A DNA stretch of 36,805 nucleotides from Pleurotus djamor (Eukaryota > Basidiomycota > Agaricomycetes > Agaricales > Pleurotaceae). Below the pieces are notes generated by a model. The model ran no database searches. It was not told where the DNA came from and worked only from the letters and a program-made list of their open reading frames with translations. The stretch spans positions 1 to 36,805 of the forward strand of contig JAPEVF010000455.1 of assembly GCA_029747585.1 (NCBI GenBank), given 5' to 3'. Of the stretch, positions 11,566 through 22,419 are shown in pieces (position 1 is the stretch's first letter; every line of letters starts with the position of its first letter). A program made the position numbers and the translations under genes.

Positions 11566-12805
11566 ATGACCATCAATCATCAGATTGCGACCATCGACGC
11601 TCAACAGCAACGACTCCCCTTCAACGTTGGTTTAAGCGGATCCTCTGGGGACTACGCCTTTGACACCTCTAAGGTCTTGTTGAACACTCTGGATGACGTC
11701 TGTGCCGTCTGTGCCGTACCGGTTTTGAGTCATACAGCCCGGCTGGTGCTAGGGATCTTGAATGCTGTCAAGGTCATGGTCTCTTGTGCCTAACTAACTA
11801 GCCGTGTCGCTGATGTCCGATTTCTCTAGGCCGTAACCGACAACTGTGACATGTGGGTACAGTTAGCTGACGACGCAGCTAAGCTGGTGGTAGCCTTGGC
11901 CCAGGAGTTGAAATATAAAACGATCGAGATCTCATCCTTGGATTCCCTGGTGATTTCTCATCTGAAGGAGCTTCACGGGTAGGTTAACCTATCCTCACAT
12001 CTGACTATCTCCTGCTGTTTAATGAAACCTTAGAGTCATCGAGGAGATCGACGCAAACGTCAGTAAGAAGACATCGCAGTCTTTGGTCAGGCGCGTCATG
12101 TCATTCCGAAGTGACGAGCAGAGGGTTAAGGGGTGGAAGATAAAGCTCAATCATTTCATCGACGTATTCGAAGTATGTGTGCCACGGTGCATGCTTCTCA
12201 GTCCAATACTTACGGAATTCAGGTGCGCCTTGCGATCACGAATGAGGCTTTATTGGCGGACATTGTAGCCAAACAAGACGTCTTCCTTCGAGGCCAGCAT
12301 AATCTTCTCAGTCTTCAAGGAAGTGTAGCTGAATCCCAACGAGAGACTCTGAAAATCCTCCAGAAATTAGAGTCACTGCAGGATCCCTCGTCAGTGGGAG
12401 GACCCGGCGTCTCTGCACCGGAGTCATCGACCAATTCGCCCGTTCGATTCGATCTATCTGCATCGCCGCAAGACCCTTCGCCACTGACGCAAACTCCTCT
12501 TAACGGTTCTACGACTCCATCTCCCGTACTAAGGCCTGGCTGTCAATCTTCTCCATCAGAAACCTCTCAAACTCGTCGTTCAAATCTCGCTTCAGCGACA
12601 CCAGTCATCGTGATATCGGGAGATAAAATCGAGAACACGAACAACTCCGTGGTGAATGTTGTCAACTCGGGTAACCACAAGACCACTACCTCAAATTTTC
12701 ATTCAAGGCGGAAGAGATATCGCGGTGGGTCTTTTAAATCCTTAGTCGCAGTAGTTATTATTGATCTCTTCCTGCTTACCATGATGTCTAGGACGTCGAT
12801 TCTGA
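11566..12805 (+). CDS. MLKL-N-terminal-like helical protein with Asn-rich C-terminal motif (copy 1)
   Basis: Exons 11566-11772, 11830-11978, 12034-12172, 12223-12724 and 12792-12805 give 336 aa. Residues about 40-165 are an all-helical block (VCAVCAVPVLSHTARLVLGI, then WVQLADDAAKLVVALAQEL). It resembles the four-helix N-terminal domain of mixed-lineage kinase domain-like (MLKL) proteins, which is widespread in Agaricomycetes. That domain in MLKL disrupts membranes; activity here is inference. A helix of about 40 residues follows, then a Ser/Pro/Thr-rich, probably disordered linker (about 218-290). The end is ISGDKIENTNNSVVNVVN (about 296-313) and a basic tail ending RGRRF. No kinase, NACHT or repeat domain is present. 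The first donor is gtcatg and the last gtgggt, both weak; placement rests on the paralogue downstream. Without the last intron the frame would run on to 12891. Confidence 0.85.
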
Positions 12806-13409
12806 AGGATTGCCGGTTATTGTTGAGTGCTGCTAATCTCGAACGTCGAATAGATACGGAACGGAACTCCCTCATGAGAATTCCTACATAACTTGTTCCC
12901 GTCAGATAACCTGATTTTTGATAGATGGAACTTATCTACTAGCGATCATTGGAACGTTATGGCCAAGCTCCTTCTGTGGACTTTTGGGGATAAAAATCTC
13001 TGATGGGGTACAGTATGGTATCGCCTATATTTGTTTTCTCCCTGCTTGTTTGAAGCTTGCAGAACGTCGTCGCTGAGAGTCAGTATGCTCCGATACAGCT
13101 TCGAGTTACAAGGATACTACTTACTGATCGTGAATAGACTACTGACTTACGAGATAGACCGCCAATAGACCGCCATCGCCTTGCTGATTGATGCCCTGAA
13201 AGCTCCCTGAACCCCTTTCAAGTAATACTACAGCGCTAAATTTTGCTTCCGGTACGCTGGCGGCTGGAAAACTAAAAGCTGTTGAGTAAGTATGTACCCA
13301 GAAGTACCCACATCGGCTTCCCTGTGGCAGGCCGCCGCAGATTCTTTTTCTCATCAATGGAGCGCCTTTCTCTGTTCTCGTCTCACCGCCATCGCCATCC
13401 GCCAAGTAC
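12806..13409. other. Spacer between the tandem MLKL-like genes
   Basis: Holds the 3' region of copy 1 and the promoter of copy 2. I see no additional gene and no obvious TATA box. Open frames on the minus strand here are antisense shadows of copy 2. Confidence 0.5.
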
Positions 13410-14682
13410 ATGTGCAATAGTGAGGGCAGCAGCCCAAGTCGAAACCGCTCTGTTGACGCCGTCCTTGACATCTCGAGCGTCTTGTTGACGACCTTGAACG
13501 ACGTCAGTGCCGTCTGCGCAGTCCCATTCCTAGGCAATGCAGCGCAATTGGCGCTGGGGATCTTGAATACTGTCCAGGTAAACGGTCGCTTTTGGGCCTC
13601 TTGGGCCACCTACCTAGCCAGAGCTGTCGCTGACGTTTCGTTTTGTCAGGCTGTGAAGGACAATCGTGATGCGTGGGTGCAGTTGGCTGATGACGCAGCT
13701 AAGCTGGTGGTAGCCTTGGCTAGGGAGGTGAAATACAAAACGGTTGATGCCTCGTTAATGGGTCCAGAGATGACCTCTCATTTAGAAGAGCTTCACCGGT
13801 AGCTGAGCTCATCTCCATGTCTCATCATTTGTTGACGTTGACGACCATGCAAGAGTGCTCCAGGAAATCGATGCGTTCGCCAAGAAGAAGACGTCGCAGT
13901 CTTTGGCCAAGCGTGTCATGCTATTCCGAGGTGACGAGCAGAAGGTCAAGGAGTGGAGGGGAAAACTTAACCATTCCATGGACGTATTTGGGGTGTGTGT
14001 GCCTCATTGCATGCCTTGAAGTTTGGTACTCACAACGTCCAGGTACGCGCTGCAATCACGAATGCCGCTCTGCTAGCGGACGTTGAGGCCAAGCAAGATG
14101 ACCTTCTCATTGGCCAGAATGACTTGCTTAGTCGGCAAGGAGATGTAATCGAATCTCAGCAAGAGGCCCTCCAAATTCTCCGCAAATTAGAGTCATTGCA
14201 GACCATCTCATTAGTCGAGTCACCTGCCTCATCACCCATCTCAGCAGCTCCGTCGTCTCGACCAGGATCACCTTCAATGCACAACTCCACGCCATTGGTT
14301 CAAAGCCCTATCCGTAGCCACCCATCTTCTCCCACGTCCGTATCCCCGCCTATCGCCCAGCAATCTCCACCAGAGGCGCCTCCCAGTCCTCAATCACTCC
14401 TCAGTGCCTTCGAAGGTATCCTCCCATCCGCAGCATCAATCACCATCATCTCAGGAAATCAGATTGAGAACACGAACAACTCTGTAGTGAATGTCACCAA
14501 TGCGTACAACACCAACGTGAAAAATGTCAATAACTCGGGTAACTGGCGCTCGAGTACCACTTCTTCGCGAGGGTCCAATCGTTCCGGTAAGTCTTACTCC
14601 CATCATGACTCCCTTCTCCTAAGCGACTTACATGTTTACTTCTCCAGGGATTCCGAGAGGCCGAAGGTATAAGACAGATTAG
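13410..14682 (+). CDS. MLKL-N-terminal-like helical protein with Asn-rich C-terminal motif (copy 2)
   Basis: Exons 13410-13577, 13650-13798, 13854-13992, 14043-14586 and 14648-14682 give 344 aa. Exons 2 and 3 are exactly as long as in copy 1 (149 and 139 nt) with the same phases, so the pair arose by tandem duplication. The helical domain reads VCAVPFLGNAAQLALGILNT and then AVKDNRDAWVQLADDAAKLV, a closer match to the Agaricomycete MLKL-NTD consensus than copy 1. A Ser/Pro/Gln-rich linker (about 205-280) has diverged beyond alignment from copy 1. The C-terminal motif is IISGNQIENTNNSVVNVTN, extended by a second Asn-rich stretch (NTNVKNVNNSGN), and the tail ends RGRRYKTD. The ATG at 13410 is the first in frame before the conserved block, but the extreme N-terminus differs from copy 1 and is the least certain part. 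Confidence 0.85.
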
Positions 14683-15164
14683 GTGAATCGTGGGTGCTGA
14701 CTGTGTGAGATATCTATTCATGTGCAAAGCGCTTGTCATATATTCGCCGTATGTTTTCAGCCTTCCAGGTAGTTTTCATCCCATTAATTTTGCCCATGCT
14801 TATTCCATGTCTTTACCTACTTATATCAGTCATCTATCTGGGTCTCTCTCCGTTGAAACGCTCGCCCTCAACTCGAAATGGTTTGCCACCCCCGCGGATG
14901 CACGTATCTCATCGATGTCAGCTTCCCATCCTCGTTGTCTCGCTGAGGCTACGTCTATGTTCGGAGTGTGCCAAGGCTCAACCAAGAGATATTGCCGTGG
15001 GAATGCGCAACTTGACGTCCAACAGCCGAAATCGCTTATCAAGCTCCTCAGCTGAGTGACGAACACCTTCGGCCCCTCTCCTCGGATGTTGCTATATAAT
15101 ACGGCTTCGCCATGGTCGTGGCCTAATATACCTTCGTCCTAACACTCACTCCCTTTAATTCATC
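14683..15164. other. Spacer between MLKL-like copy 2 and the first SDR gene
   Basis: Contains a hydrophobic open frame (14733-15059, plus) with an ATG but no family resemblance and no splice connection that I trust. The right part is the promoter of the first dehydrogenase gene. Confidence 0.45.
15093..15100 (+). promoter_or_regulatory. TATA box of the first SDR gene
   Basis: TATATAAT lies 65 bases before the ATG at 15165. The sequence between is pyrimidine-rich, as in many fungal core promoters. Confidence 0.55.
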
Positions 15165-16482
15165 ATGGGACAACGCTCTGCTCTTTCGATGTGGACTGAA
15201 TACATTTGGCGAGTACCGCCAGTTCAGAAACGAGACCTCACCGGAAAAGTGGTCATCGTTACCGGTGCCAACACGGGAATTGGATTCGAGGCCGCAAAAC
15301 ACTTTGCTACGATGAACCCGGCCAAGCTGATTCTGGCGTGTCGCAATAAAGAGAAAGGAGAGGCGGCTTTACAACGTATGTCTTCCCCGATACCCTTTGA
15401 CCTGTGGTTATTTATGGATTTTATGGGTGTAGGGCTTAAGGAGGCTACGAAATTTGAGCACGCCGAATTGTGGACACTGGATCTACTGAGCTTCGAGTCG
15501 GTTAAAGTTTTCGCCGACCGGTTTGACAAGGAAGTCGGCACTTTGGATTACCTCGTGACAAATGCAGCAATGGGTACGGCAAGTTACAGAGAGTCGGAAG
15601 ATGGGTACGAAGCTGGGTAAGTCCAACTCCTTACGCGTCCAGTTCATCTCCATTGACGAAGCGTGACTTCGTAGTATCCAGGCCAACTTCATGTCCCATT
15701 GGTTATTGTCGGTGCGGTTGCTTCCAAGTATGATCAAGGCCGCCCGTGAGAGTACGACTACCCCACGGATAGTATTCGTCACGAGTGGTCTGCATCAGGA
15801 AGGAAAGGTTCCCGCACCTGCCCTCTCCAGCACCTCCCCGCTTCGCGTCATGTCCGACAAGGAGCTCAACACCCCTTAGTAAGCATCCTTTTCCCTACCC
15901 ACATGTCTTCACGTCGGCTCACCATGGCTTTCTAGTGATGGGATGGTTGTGTACCCTCTGACTAAGCGTAAACTCGTCTTATCTCTCATGCATTATCTTT
16001 GATGCTGATGCCCTCCATGAACAGTGTTGAACGTGCTTCACATGCTGTCGTTCAAAGATCACCTTCCGGATACACCGAAAATCACAGTCAACGCTGTTTG
16101 CCCTGGGTTCTGCGTCTCAGAGCTTCGTCGCGAGTTTACGGGACCACAGGTCGTTGTGTTCTGGATCTTAGAGAAAATATTTGGACGAACGTCGGAAGAA
16201 GGGTCACGGCAATACCTGTACGCGGCATTGGGGAATCAAGAGAAAGAGGAGAGTATGCATGGCGCGTACTTTTCGTCGATGATTAAGCATGAACCCGGAG
16301 CGTTTGTCGTTAGTGAAGAAGGGAGGAAGTTCAGGGAGGTTCTTTGGGTAAGTCACTGGGTCCGCAATGTGTGACAGGTGCAATTCTGATGAATGAGTTT
16401 GGTGTAGGATGACTGCGTTAAGACCTTCTCGGACGTTGACCCTAAAGTCAAACCCATCATCGAACGCTATCTCTCTGGTTGA
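15165..16482 (+). CDS. Short-chain dehydrogenase/reductase (SDR), copy 1
   Basis: An NAD(P)(H)-dependent oxidoreductase of the classical SDR superfamily, closest in style to the RDH/WWOX-like fungal members; the substrate cannot be read from sequence. Exons 15165-15375, 15433-15616, 15675-15878, 15936-15967, 16025-16347 and 16408-16482 give 342 aa. Cofactor motif TGANTGIG (33-40), NAA (114-116), catalytic Ser in VTSGLH (169), catalytic YPLTK (Tyr206, Lys210; split by an intron inside the next codon) and the PG motif (VCPGFC) are all present, so the enzyme should be active. No signal peptide; probably cytosolic or peripheral. The 32-nt exon carrying Tyr and Lys is conserved in the second copy downstream. 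Confidence 0.93.
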
Positions 16483-17020
16483 TATGATAATCCTACGCGT
16501 TGGCTTTCGTGACCATTGTTCCACTCTGTACCGGTAGTATTTTTCTGCACCTCATCCCTTGATATCTGTAATTTTCGCCGCCCCGAAAATTAAAGGGCGT
16601 TTTAGATAAATACTGGCTGGTCGTCCCTTGTCTTTCCCCAACCTCATAATGAGGTTTCATCGCCGCGTTGGGATTTCAGAGGCTCCGTCACTTCTGCGGT
16701 CTACGATACAAGGCGATTGTTAGGCTTACACGCTAGCGCCCCAGCCAAGTGCATGTGGGACTCCTTATAATATTACTTGGTTCATTTGCGTTCTTACATC
16801 CTGCAACTATGTTGTGTCTATTCTGAAAAAACCTTCCGACGGATGACTTACAGCACTTGCACAGAACTTCCCATGACGCGCAGCCGCAGGACGAATAGTC
16901 CGCCGAAGACATGACGAGGACACCCGGCATCATAATCCTGACATAACAAGTAATCATTGGGATTTTCGAATATAAACCTGAGTTTTGATATGATGGGGAT
17001 TCTCTACACGCTTCCTAACA
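16483..17020. other. Spacer between the tandem SDR genes
   Basis: About 540 bases with no gene. It ends in the second SDR promoter. Confidence 0.55.
16971..16976 (+). promoter_or_regulatory. TATA box of the second SDR gene
   Basis: TATAAA 45 bases upstream of the ATG at 17021. Confidence 0.5.
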
Positions 17021-18335
17021 ATGGCTCAGAAACGCTCCTTCTACACGCAATTCATGGATCAAGTCCATGCGGTACAACCTGTCACGACGGTCAGCCTTTC
17101 TGGAAAGGTCGTCGTGGTTATCGGCGCGAATACGGGGATAGGCTTCGAGACGGTCAAACACTTTGCTGCGATGAACCCCGCCAAGATTATCCTTGGCTGT
17201 CGCAATGAGGAAAGAGGTGCCGCTGCCCTCGAAAGTAAGCTCACTTACGTCTGTATATTCGTTCCCTCGCTCAATACATAGCTGCCATATCATCTAGAGC
17301 TGAAAGAGTCGACCGGGTATACGGGTGGCGAAATGTGGCTGATCGACCTCAATAGCTTCGCCTCCGTCAAGGCCTTCGCTGAGAAATTCGAACAAGAAGT
17401 CGATCGTCTAGATATCCTCGTGGCTAACGCGGCTGTCCATGTCTTCCAGTATGGCGTCACAGAAGATGGATGGGAAACTTCGTATGTGTTTTTACCATTG
17501 CTTCAACTCATCGTCTTGAAGTTGACGCACTATACCCTAGTCTCCAAGTGAACTACCTTGGTCACTGTTTGCTGATCCTCCGCCTCCTCCCCATCATGAC
17601 GAGGACGGCTGCTCAAAGCTCCGTATCCCCACGAGTCGTCATCGTCTCAAGCGGTCTTCACCAACAAGCTAAACTACCCGACAAGATTTCCAAAGCTTCA
17701 TCGATCCTCAGAGCCATGTCGAGCGAGGAAAATTGTGTTCCATAGTACGCCCATATCCATTCTCTCGACCTTAACCGTGTCTAAGACATCTTACAGTGAT
17801 GAACCTAATGAATATGCCGTGTCCAAGCGTAAATCGACGATTTATCTGGTTTCTCGTAATACTCAACCACCTTTTAGTGTTGAACTTGCTGTCAGCTATT
17901 GCTCTGACCCGGGCTTTACCGACTTCAGGCCAATCTGTCATTGTCAATGTCGTCGATCCTGGATTCTGTTACTCAGAACTTCGCCGAGGTTTGTCGGGCA
18001 CGCGAGCTGCCTTTGTGGGCTTTTGGGAACGGCTACTTGCTCGCACAGCTGAAGAGGGTGCCCGTCAACTTATCTGGGCCTCGGTGGCAAATCAAGAAAA
18101 TGAAGACGTTATGAGAGGTGCGTATGTGTCGGCCATGAAGATTGTGACACCTAGTTGCTTCGTCATGAGCGAGGAGGGTCAAGCTTTCATGGAAAGAGTC
18201 TGGGTGGGTGTCATCTCCCGGGAATCAATCGAATTTGGGCTGACATTTTGACAGAGAGAAACGGTGACTGTTTTATCTGAAGCAGACCCCAAGGTCCGGC
18301 TCGCTGCCGAGCAATGCTTCGTGACGTCTGCATAG
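17021..18335 (+). CDS. Short-chain dehydrogenase/reductase (SDR), copy 2
   Basis: Tandem paralogue of the preceding SDR. Exons 17021-17234, 17298-17481, 17541-17744, 17797-17828, 17878-18203 and 18255-18335 give 346 aa. Exons 2, 3 and 4 have the same lengths as copy 1 (184, 204, 32 nt) and all intron phases match. Catalytic YAVSK (207-211), NAA, SSGLH and DPGFC are intact. The cofactor motif reads IGANTGIG (34-41), so the first Thr of the usual TGxxxGxG is Ile. This may change cofactor affinity but does occur in functional SDRs. The C-terminal exon differs most from copy 1. The substrate is unknown. Confidence 0.93.
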
Positions 18336-19295
18336 CTACTACGATTACCATGTATATAATGTCTTTTCCGCTTCTTGTAACACCATATAGATGGAAATTT
18401 CGCTTGACCCCGTACTCAGTACAAGTTGTCGTTCTAATCAGGGCTTGCCCCTATTCCCTAACTTTCTCGAAACGGAAATATTCGCGCCGTCAGCCAGTTG
18501 CTGCCAAACTTTTCATCATGCATGTCACTTTCCACATTCAACCGTTGGTTGACTCTCAAAGACGTGGCTGACTAGGAGTGATAACCACGAACCTCTGGCA
18601 TGGATCGTCGGACGTCGAATCATGAACGAGTCGACCACACATACGACCCTTGGATCCCCGAAGATGGATCTCAAAAAAATTCGAGCAAAGTGCCTTACCA
18701 CGCAAAATCTTCTCGTGTGCAGCGAGGCTCGTCGCATGGCTGTGCTTGAATCTGGCTTGAATATGCAGCAGTGGCATCAAACCAGACATCGTCTTCGCAG
18801 TAGCTTCCTTCCGAGTTTCACTCCAAGATTTGGAAGTTCAATGAGCATTGGACGTTGTACCTTCGCAAGCCTGAAATACCTCAACCCGGTGCTTCACGTT
18901 ATGATTCCGATTGTCGGACATCGAACTAGCACGCCATTGCCGAGGCGACTGGAATCGACTAGTGCGTAAACCATCTTCTAAGTAAGCCTCTATATCTTAC
19001 CTAGTCAGAAAATAAGCCTATCGAGCCTAATAGTGGGACTGCTCAACGCTATAGTCTCGAGGGATGGCGGAGCTTTCTTTGCTCGCTGGTCCTCGAGTGA
19101 CAGTTGGAATGTCGAACTTCGCTGGAACCACTCGAGCGGGCTCACTCACCACGTATATATAGACTCATTCAACAAATGCGTCTTATCACATCGTTTCTGA
19201 GGAATCGATTCACTTCCTAGTCGAACCTAGTCTGTGAGTAATTGCTCCCTTCATATACATGTACCATTGAACATTCCGTCTGCACCTTATAGAGG
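18336..19295. other. Intergenic, no recognised gene
   Basis: About 960 bases. An open frame at 18622-18969 (plus, 115 aa) shows no recognisable domain and no splice partners. The right end is the promoter of the secreted-protein gene. Confidence 0.5.
19154..19161 (+). promoter_or_regulatory. TATA box of the secreted-protein gene
   Basis: TATATATA 134 bases upstream of the ATG at 19296, leaving room for a 5' leader of about 100 nt. Confidence 0.55.
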
Positions 19296-21926
19296 ATGAA
19301 GTCAGCCTTTGGTTTGGCTATCTTGGCCGCCACTCTGGTTGCAGGCATTGGCCACAATAGCTGGGACAAGCCATGCTTCAACGGAGAGTGTGCTTACGAT
19401 CTCCCTGACCACAAGGCTCAATCGGGAACGGTCAAGCTTGTAAGTGGTGTTGAGATGTCCCTCAACATAATGCTCACTTCATCACCGACAGTTCGCCAAG
19501 TCGCCGTATGCCATTGCTGACATCACCCCCGCCGCGGGCTGGGTCGTCCTTGACTGTGACCCGAATGCTCTTGAACAAGAGATTCGTTTGGTTTGCAAGT
19601 CCGACGATGCAGAAGGTGCTGGCTGCAACCATTTCTTCGATGGTGGCCATGGACCTGTTGACAAATATGTTCGACTCCCGGAGTCTGTGAGTAGACGGTT
19701 TGCTGTCCAAAACCCATGCATTAAATTTCCGGAGTAGTGCTCCTCATCACCATTCGGCCGTGTTGTCAACTTCCGCGTGCACGAGGACCAGTCTGTGCCT
19801 TCTCATCACCAAGTAACTCGTCGTGATGGCTCCGCTCCTCAAGTTTTCGCCGTCAACATCGATAACGAGGTGTGTGATGCGGCACTTTTAATGCTCCTCG
19901 ATTGCTCACAGCTCTTTTTCAACCAAGTTTACGGCGGTTGACTACTCCAAGTTCGTGATGTTATCAAGCGAATTCGTCTTCCTTGCTGACCAGTTTCTTC
20001 CAAAGATACGGCGATGTCCACTTCGTCGCTGTCAGTATCTTTTTCCTTCTCGTTATTTTTCACCAACTGAGATGGGGCATGTGTAGTATGGTACCGATGC
20101 ACCCGGGCTCGATACCAACTTTGCCATCCCAGATGTCATTGACAACCATGATGCTGCGGATGCCTTCTTGGAACAAGCTCTCCAGGGTAAAGCAATGAGC
20201 ACCTCCGATCTCTTCGCATCGTCTAATCTCTAAATTACAGATCTAATCGACAGCGCATCAGCCAGTAGACCAAAGAGGTCCACTAGCCGACCTTCATCTC
20301 CCAGCTCCCCAAGGAAATCTTCTAGCAGCTCCCCTGCTTTCATATTCACTCACTTCGATGCTTACACAACACCCTACTACCCAAGCGGAAAGGCCTCCAG
20401 CAAATCCTATAAGTTCGACGAACCGGAAGGCGCAAAGAAGGACACTGCCGTCAAATTTGGAAGCGAGTCTGCCACATGGGCGAAATTCGAGCTGAAGTCC
20501 GAAGACCTTATGTGCAAGAAGGAACTGTCCGACAAGTCGACAGCTCAAGTCGGCGCTACTATCACTGGCAAGTTGGACACGTACTTCTGGGGTACCTTGG
20601 GTTGGGGTGGTGCCGCCCTCGGCAAAAATGGTATCATTGCCACTGTCAAGGGTTTCTGGAATGGTATGGCGATTTTCAAGCTTTTATGGTTCGTAGAGGC
20701 TAACGATTAGCGCAGATCTCAGCGCTCACATGCGTCACGAAATCTCACTATCTATCTCACTAGTGGTAAGTGCATCCCGCGATCGCCTCCATTTTAGCAC
20801 CTTCTCAACCTCGTCGATTAGGGCAAGGTCGCCTGGGAAAATGAACTTGGCCCTTGGGCTATCCCGGGTGTCACTGGTCTTGAGTTCGGGTACGTTCACT
20901 TTCGAGTGCTTGTGGTTCTTCGTTATATTCATTCTATTTAGAATTGCCAACCTCGGATTGATGGGCGCCATTAAGTTGGAAGCATCCGTCACCGCTGAAG
21001 CCGTATTGGAATTCGCTGGAAAACTCCAATACGGAATCGACAGAGGTTTGTTTTATAGTCCTTCATCCCCCCAAGGTCTATCTCATCTTGCCTTCTTCTC
21101 AGGGCTCGCCACTGTCCCACCCAAGAGCGGCAAACCCGATAACCCAGGTTTCAACATTGAAGGCTCCGGTACGTGTGACTACTGTTTCTTGGCGACCGTG
21201 TTTCAACATTTTCTATAGGCTTCAACGGATCGTTCGCGTCTACTGGCAAAGCTCATGTTGCCTTTGAAGCTGCCGCCACGCCCAAACTCCTCATCGGAGC
21301 TTCCGCCGGTTCCAAAACCTCGAGCTCTAAATTGATCACCAGTGCTTTCCTCGGGTTCGAAGTCAAATTCACCGCAGAGGCCGAGGCAAGTAAGGAATTC
21401 GCCAGCGTTGGTGGCTCTTCCAGCAGACCTTCCTCGCCAAAGGGATCAAGACCTTCGACTCCCAAGTCACCAAGACCCAAGTCACCTCGTGAAATCGATG
21501 CCGCCGACACGGACCTTGGCTTCGCCGTCAAAGTCGGGTTTGATTCGCATGTTGGAGCCGAGGCTAAATTCTGGGGTATTGGTCCCAGCGGCAAGTGGTC
21601 TTTCTTCACGTATGAGTACCAGATCGCCTGCGTGAGTCTCCCGTTCCCTCATTCTCCGAGATGATTCGCTGACGTTAAGTCTAACTAGGGTGGGTCGTCG
21701 TGCTCGGATTCTAAGAGGCGTCGCTCCACCTCGCAACAAAAGACCTTGACCGGGAAATCTAGCAGCCCGCTCAAGTGCCCGTCTGTAATCAAGGATGCTA
21801 AGACCTTCTTGTCGGACACACTCAAAGCTGACAAGTAAGCCTCCTTCAGCAACTATTGAAATATATACTGACGTTTATTTTGTAATCAGATGGAAGGCCT
21901 TGCGTAAAGCTACCTTCGCTCCTTGA
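19296..21926 (+). CDS. Large secreted protein of unknown function
   Basis: Fourteen exons: 19296-19439, 19492-19686, 19738-19869, 19928-19950, 20006-20030, 20087-20186, 20241-20663, 20716-20765, 20822-20889, 20942-21045, 21103-21168, 21219-21631, 21689-21834 and 21890-21926. They give 641 aa. Residues 1-17 are a signal peptide (MKSAFGLAILAATLVAG), so it should be secreted. The N-terminal part has a WDKPCFNGECAYDLP motif and conserved Cys (CDPNAL, VCKSD, GCNHFF). A dibasic VTRRDG may be a Kex2 site. Two linkers rich in Ser, Pro, Arg and Lys (about 211-235 and 507-534) separate a Gly/Ala/Lys-rich region that alternates polar and hydrophobic residues like a beta-structure. No transmembrane helix or clear GPI signal. 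I recognise the type as a recurring Agaricomycete secreted protein but cannot give a function. The 23- and 25-nt exons are the least certain. Confidence 0.82.
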
Positions 21927-22419
21927 ATTACTAGTCGGAGCGACCCACTCTCATTTAGATTATCAATGAATACCTCATAACGTCTTGATTCGCCAAATAT
22001 ATCCGCGTACTTATCCTAGTAATCGCATAGATGTAACGACACGTTGGTCATGATCGAGCGACAATTGACAATGTGAGCGTCCGTAGAAATCGGTCTCGAA
22101 GTAAACTTCCCCCTGCGATGCACCAAAGAGACAAGTCACCCGTTTGTTACGACGGGATTCTCCTCATCACTGTTCAACGAGAGTTAGTGCTCAGGATGCA
22201 GTCATACTTGGCCTTGACTAAGACTCGAGTTATGGGCGAATCAAGGTGGATAACGGATGCATGAACCACATCTTGACCAGGATGGTTCCTTACGAAGATG
22301 AAGTCTATTGGAGTATGCAAGCATATGGTAAAAGTACATTTAACAGATCATAAATGGCATGTACGACCAAAAGGTGAGAAGAAAGAATGAGATCCAAGAT
22401 GCATGGTCATTGACACCGG
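21927..22419. other. Convergent intergenic region
   Basis: Lies between the 3' ends of the secreted-protein gene and the urea permease gene. No coding signal beyond chance frames; it should hold both polyadenylation regions. Confidence 0.6.

Noticed and set aside
12725..12891. Hydrophobic extension of MLKL-like copy 1
   Set aside because: Best explained as read-through of the last intron, since the paralogue has an intron at the same place and a matching basic tail.
14733..15059. 108-aa hydrophobic frame after MLKL-like copy 2
   Set aside because: No family, and copy 2 already ends with a tail matching copy 1; probably chance.
18622..18969. 115-aa frame between SDR copy 2 and the secreted-protein gene
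   Set aside because: No domain and no neighbouring exons in phase.
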